From Lingula anatina (lineage: Eukaryota > Brachiopoda > Lingulata > Lingulida > Lingulidae), in NCBI RefSeq assembly GCF_001039355.2, contig NW_019774069.1, positions 969,601 through 1,033,600 of the forward strand: a DNA stretch of 64,000 nt, in the 5' to 3' direction. The first letter of the stretch is position 1. Each line of letters starts with the position of its first letter. This document shows, piece by piece, positions 61,946-64,000 of the stretch. The translations under genes and the position numbers were made by a program. A model generated the notes under the pieces. It had not been told where the DNA came from and did not search any database. It saw nothing but the letters and a program-made list of their open reading frames with translations.

Positions 61946-62397
61946 GAATGATCAGAATTGGACAAAACGGTAACAAAGTTTGTATTTGATTTTTGATTTG
62001 TTTTGATCTTTAGTACAAGGTCAAAGTTACAATAAAACGTAAGCTTGTCTTGGAATCCTGCCATTGGACATCTTGTAGTCAAAAAAGTGTAAACCCATTG
62101 ATGTTGCATTTTGTTTTTTATTTTAAAAATTCAGTAAATTTCAGTAACTTTCAAACATATTTTGTCACAGTATTTTCAAGAAGTTATGTGCTTCTTCATG
62201 TCTATTGTCTATGCTGACAACGAGTGCCAGGTCATATTGACCGAAGAACACCCAGCTTATCTTTATAAATAAATGGCTCTAAATTGGTAAATGATCATTT
62301 TAACTTCCAAGTTATTACCATCATTTCTGATGTGTTTGTAATGGTTGCATGAAATTAGGTACTTACAAGGGAGTACTTTTTAAATAGATCTTTCAAA

Positions 62398-62626
62398 CCC
62401 CATTCCCATAAACACTAGCAGTCTACACAGATGGCCTAACTCTGCAGGGACTCAGCTTAACTGAATGACACACCTTTGTTCTTAGCAAACTCATACAATC
62501 ACCTGCTTTTATGTTTTCTACTTAATGCCTAGGGATGCATGGCATTCAGTTAAGCTAATTACGGTCAGGAAGAGTCCCCACACAGTTGGGCCAATCCAAA
62601 TAGACAATGGTGTTTTTGGGAATGGG
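62398..62626. mobile_element. Hairpin MITE with CCCATTCCCA ends
   Basis: Left end CCCCATTCCCATAAACAC and right complement TCCCATTCCCAAAAACAC are inverted. Internally AGCTTAACTGAATG (about 62452) and its exact complement (about 62540) extend the hairpin. Tip sequence and length resemble the element at 35150-35370. No clear target duplication. Confidence 0.7.
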
Positions 62627-62949
62627 ACCCTTTATATATAAAATTGAAGTACTTTGTTATTATTTTTTTTTTGTTTATTGATAATAGACTTAAATCATGC
62701 GGTGAAGAAAACTATGTATGTATAATGTGCCAAATTTTAATTTAAACTGCTGAGTTAATTTTGACAAAGAATGCTTCATATTTGGTGCAAGCTGTACTGC
62801 TAATGCCTACAAGATCTCCGAAGTGCCTCTTGACATAATATCATTGAGTTTGAAAGCTGCTGTATGATATGCCTATGCAAATGTTATAAAATAACCATGC
62901 AGATTATAAAAGATTCAAGAATAAAATTTTAAACTGTGTAATGAGACAG

Positions 62950-63076
62950 TCAAAATCATTTTACTTGACAAAAAAAAATTGTTTGTATCAGGCATGCCAG
63001 AAAAAATGGCAAAAAAAGGTACTTTCAGTTTTCATCAATTTCTTGAAAGTGTCGATTTCTTGAAGGGCCAGTCTAT
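62950..63076. mobile_element. Truncated MITE related to 37988-38656
   Basis: Shares 'attttacttgaca', 'ggcatg' and the 'gatttcttgaag' doublet ending in gggc-agtcta with the right end of the element at 37988-38656. The left end is missing. Confidence 0.65.
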
Positions 63077-64000
63077 CTATTTTATTCAAAATTTTTGAAG
63101 GATGTGATGTGTTGGCAATGTAGTTTAAGTTATATTTTTGTCAGGAACTCTTTAAAACAAATTTGGTTTTGCTTCAATTAAATATAACTTAAACTCTAGT
63201 CTAGAAAACTGTCTGTTTGGTTGACATTTTTATAAAGAACTCTATGTTGCCCTCAAAAATCAGTCCAATTAATTTTGATCTTTTCTGATGGCCTGATCAG
63301 AAAATTTTTCAGTGGTTATGTTTTTCATTCCAATTTATTTACAGTACTGTATTTATTTTATGGTTGTGTAGTTTTCAGCATGAATTTTGTTGTATTATTT
63401 TTTTTTACTGTTGCAACTAATGTGTCACCTATCTACTCTGTAGATTGTGTTTACAATTAAATTTTTTCATTGTGGTAACTAGGAAAAAAATACTATTTTA
63501 TCTCTAGAGATATGTCTGTACATGTGATAGCTTTAGATGCCTAACCCCTTAGAATTGAGAGTTGTTCTTATAATAGTTGGGTACTTAATGAATATTACTT
63601 TTTTTTACTGGGGTAAGTTATTTATTATCAATATTACTTTGATAAAAGGGTCTATAATCAATTGAAATTTTTCTTCCAGACATTTATGTAAATTCTTAGG
63701 TTCTTTTCTATATGTTTTGTTTCAAGGTAAGATTAGAATTTTACATTATAGCTGTTGGTGATGTACAATATTCATTTTTTATTTGGAAGGTACTTCTTCA
63801 AATGACTATAGAAAAAAAAAAGCATCTTTGATTTAATTCATGGACCTACATGCATGTGCACCATTAAATGCACTTTGTATGATTGAGTGAATGTTGCACT
63901 ACAATAGTATTTTTATGTCTAAACGCTTTTGATAACAAACAGTTAAAATATACCATTTTATAGTGGTATGAAGAAGCAAAAGAACATTTATTATCAGATT
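63077..64000. other. AT-rich end of window
   Basis: No gene, terminal repeat or RNA feature that I can support. The short ORF at 63275-63460 is Phe/Val-rich by virtue of T-rich DNA and is not convincing. Confidence 0.4.

Noticed and set aside
1-64000. CRISPR array, operon or prokaryotic features
   Set aside because: Genes have spliceosomal introns and animal families; the direct repeats present are microsatellites, MITEs and assembly overlaps.

Overview
The window is nuclear DNA from an animal with an intron-rich, AT-rich, highly heterozygous genome, most likely a marine invertebrate. The evidence is short exons with GT-AG introns, AATAAA signals, many MITE-like repeats, and clear orthologues of animal genes (RPS6, a CARD-bearing RIPK2-like kinase, FEM1A/C, MYORG-like GH31, DDX49). 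I cannot name the species; an ambulacrarian or other non-vertebrate bilaterian is a guess.

The assembly matters for reading it. There are exactly five single N bases (7171, 22516, 36409, 37411, 47341), and each sits at the junction of two near-identical stretches. The left copy ends at the N, and the right copy starts at it or a short distance after it. The best reading is six contigs whose heterozygous ends overlap but were not merged. The apparent duplications of RIPK2 exons 3-8, FEM1 exon 2, the first MYORG-like gene and the last DDX49 exon are therefore probably two alleles each. Without them the region would be roughly 51 kb.

The de-duplicated order is: RPS6 (+, 162-2234); RIPK2-like kinase with C-terminal CARD (-, 13914-7550, second allele of exons 3-8 at 7158-4160); FEM1A/C (+, 14580-16854, second allele of exon 2 at 23142-24490), head-to-head with RIPK2; a MYORG-like type II membrane glycosidase (+, alleles 18354-21355 and 26025-29372); a diverged tandem paralogue (+, 30765-33015) with an exchanged C-terminus and a relic of the old one just downstream; a small axonemal-looking protein (-, 36873-34546); two tandem membrane proteins resembling the bestrophin-like DUF4239 family (+, 38825-41369 and 42963-45162); and DDX49 (-, 56271-48282, last exon repeated at 46639-46544). 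From 56.3 to 64 kb I see only repeats, including a decayed LINE reverse transcriptase fragment.

The genes do not form one pathway. RPS6 and DDX49 serve ribosomes, RIPK2-like serves innate immune signalling, FEM1 is a CUL2 ubiquitin-ligase receptor, and the MYORG-like pair acts in the secretory pathway. The most unusual items are the C-terminal exchange in the second MYORG-like gene, the tandem DUF4239-like pair whose upstream DNA was duplicated and then invaded by a MITE, allele-specific TTAA-target MITE insertions, and a 1-base frameshift in DDX49 exon 4.
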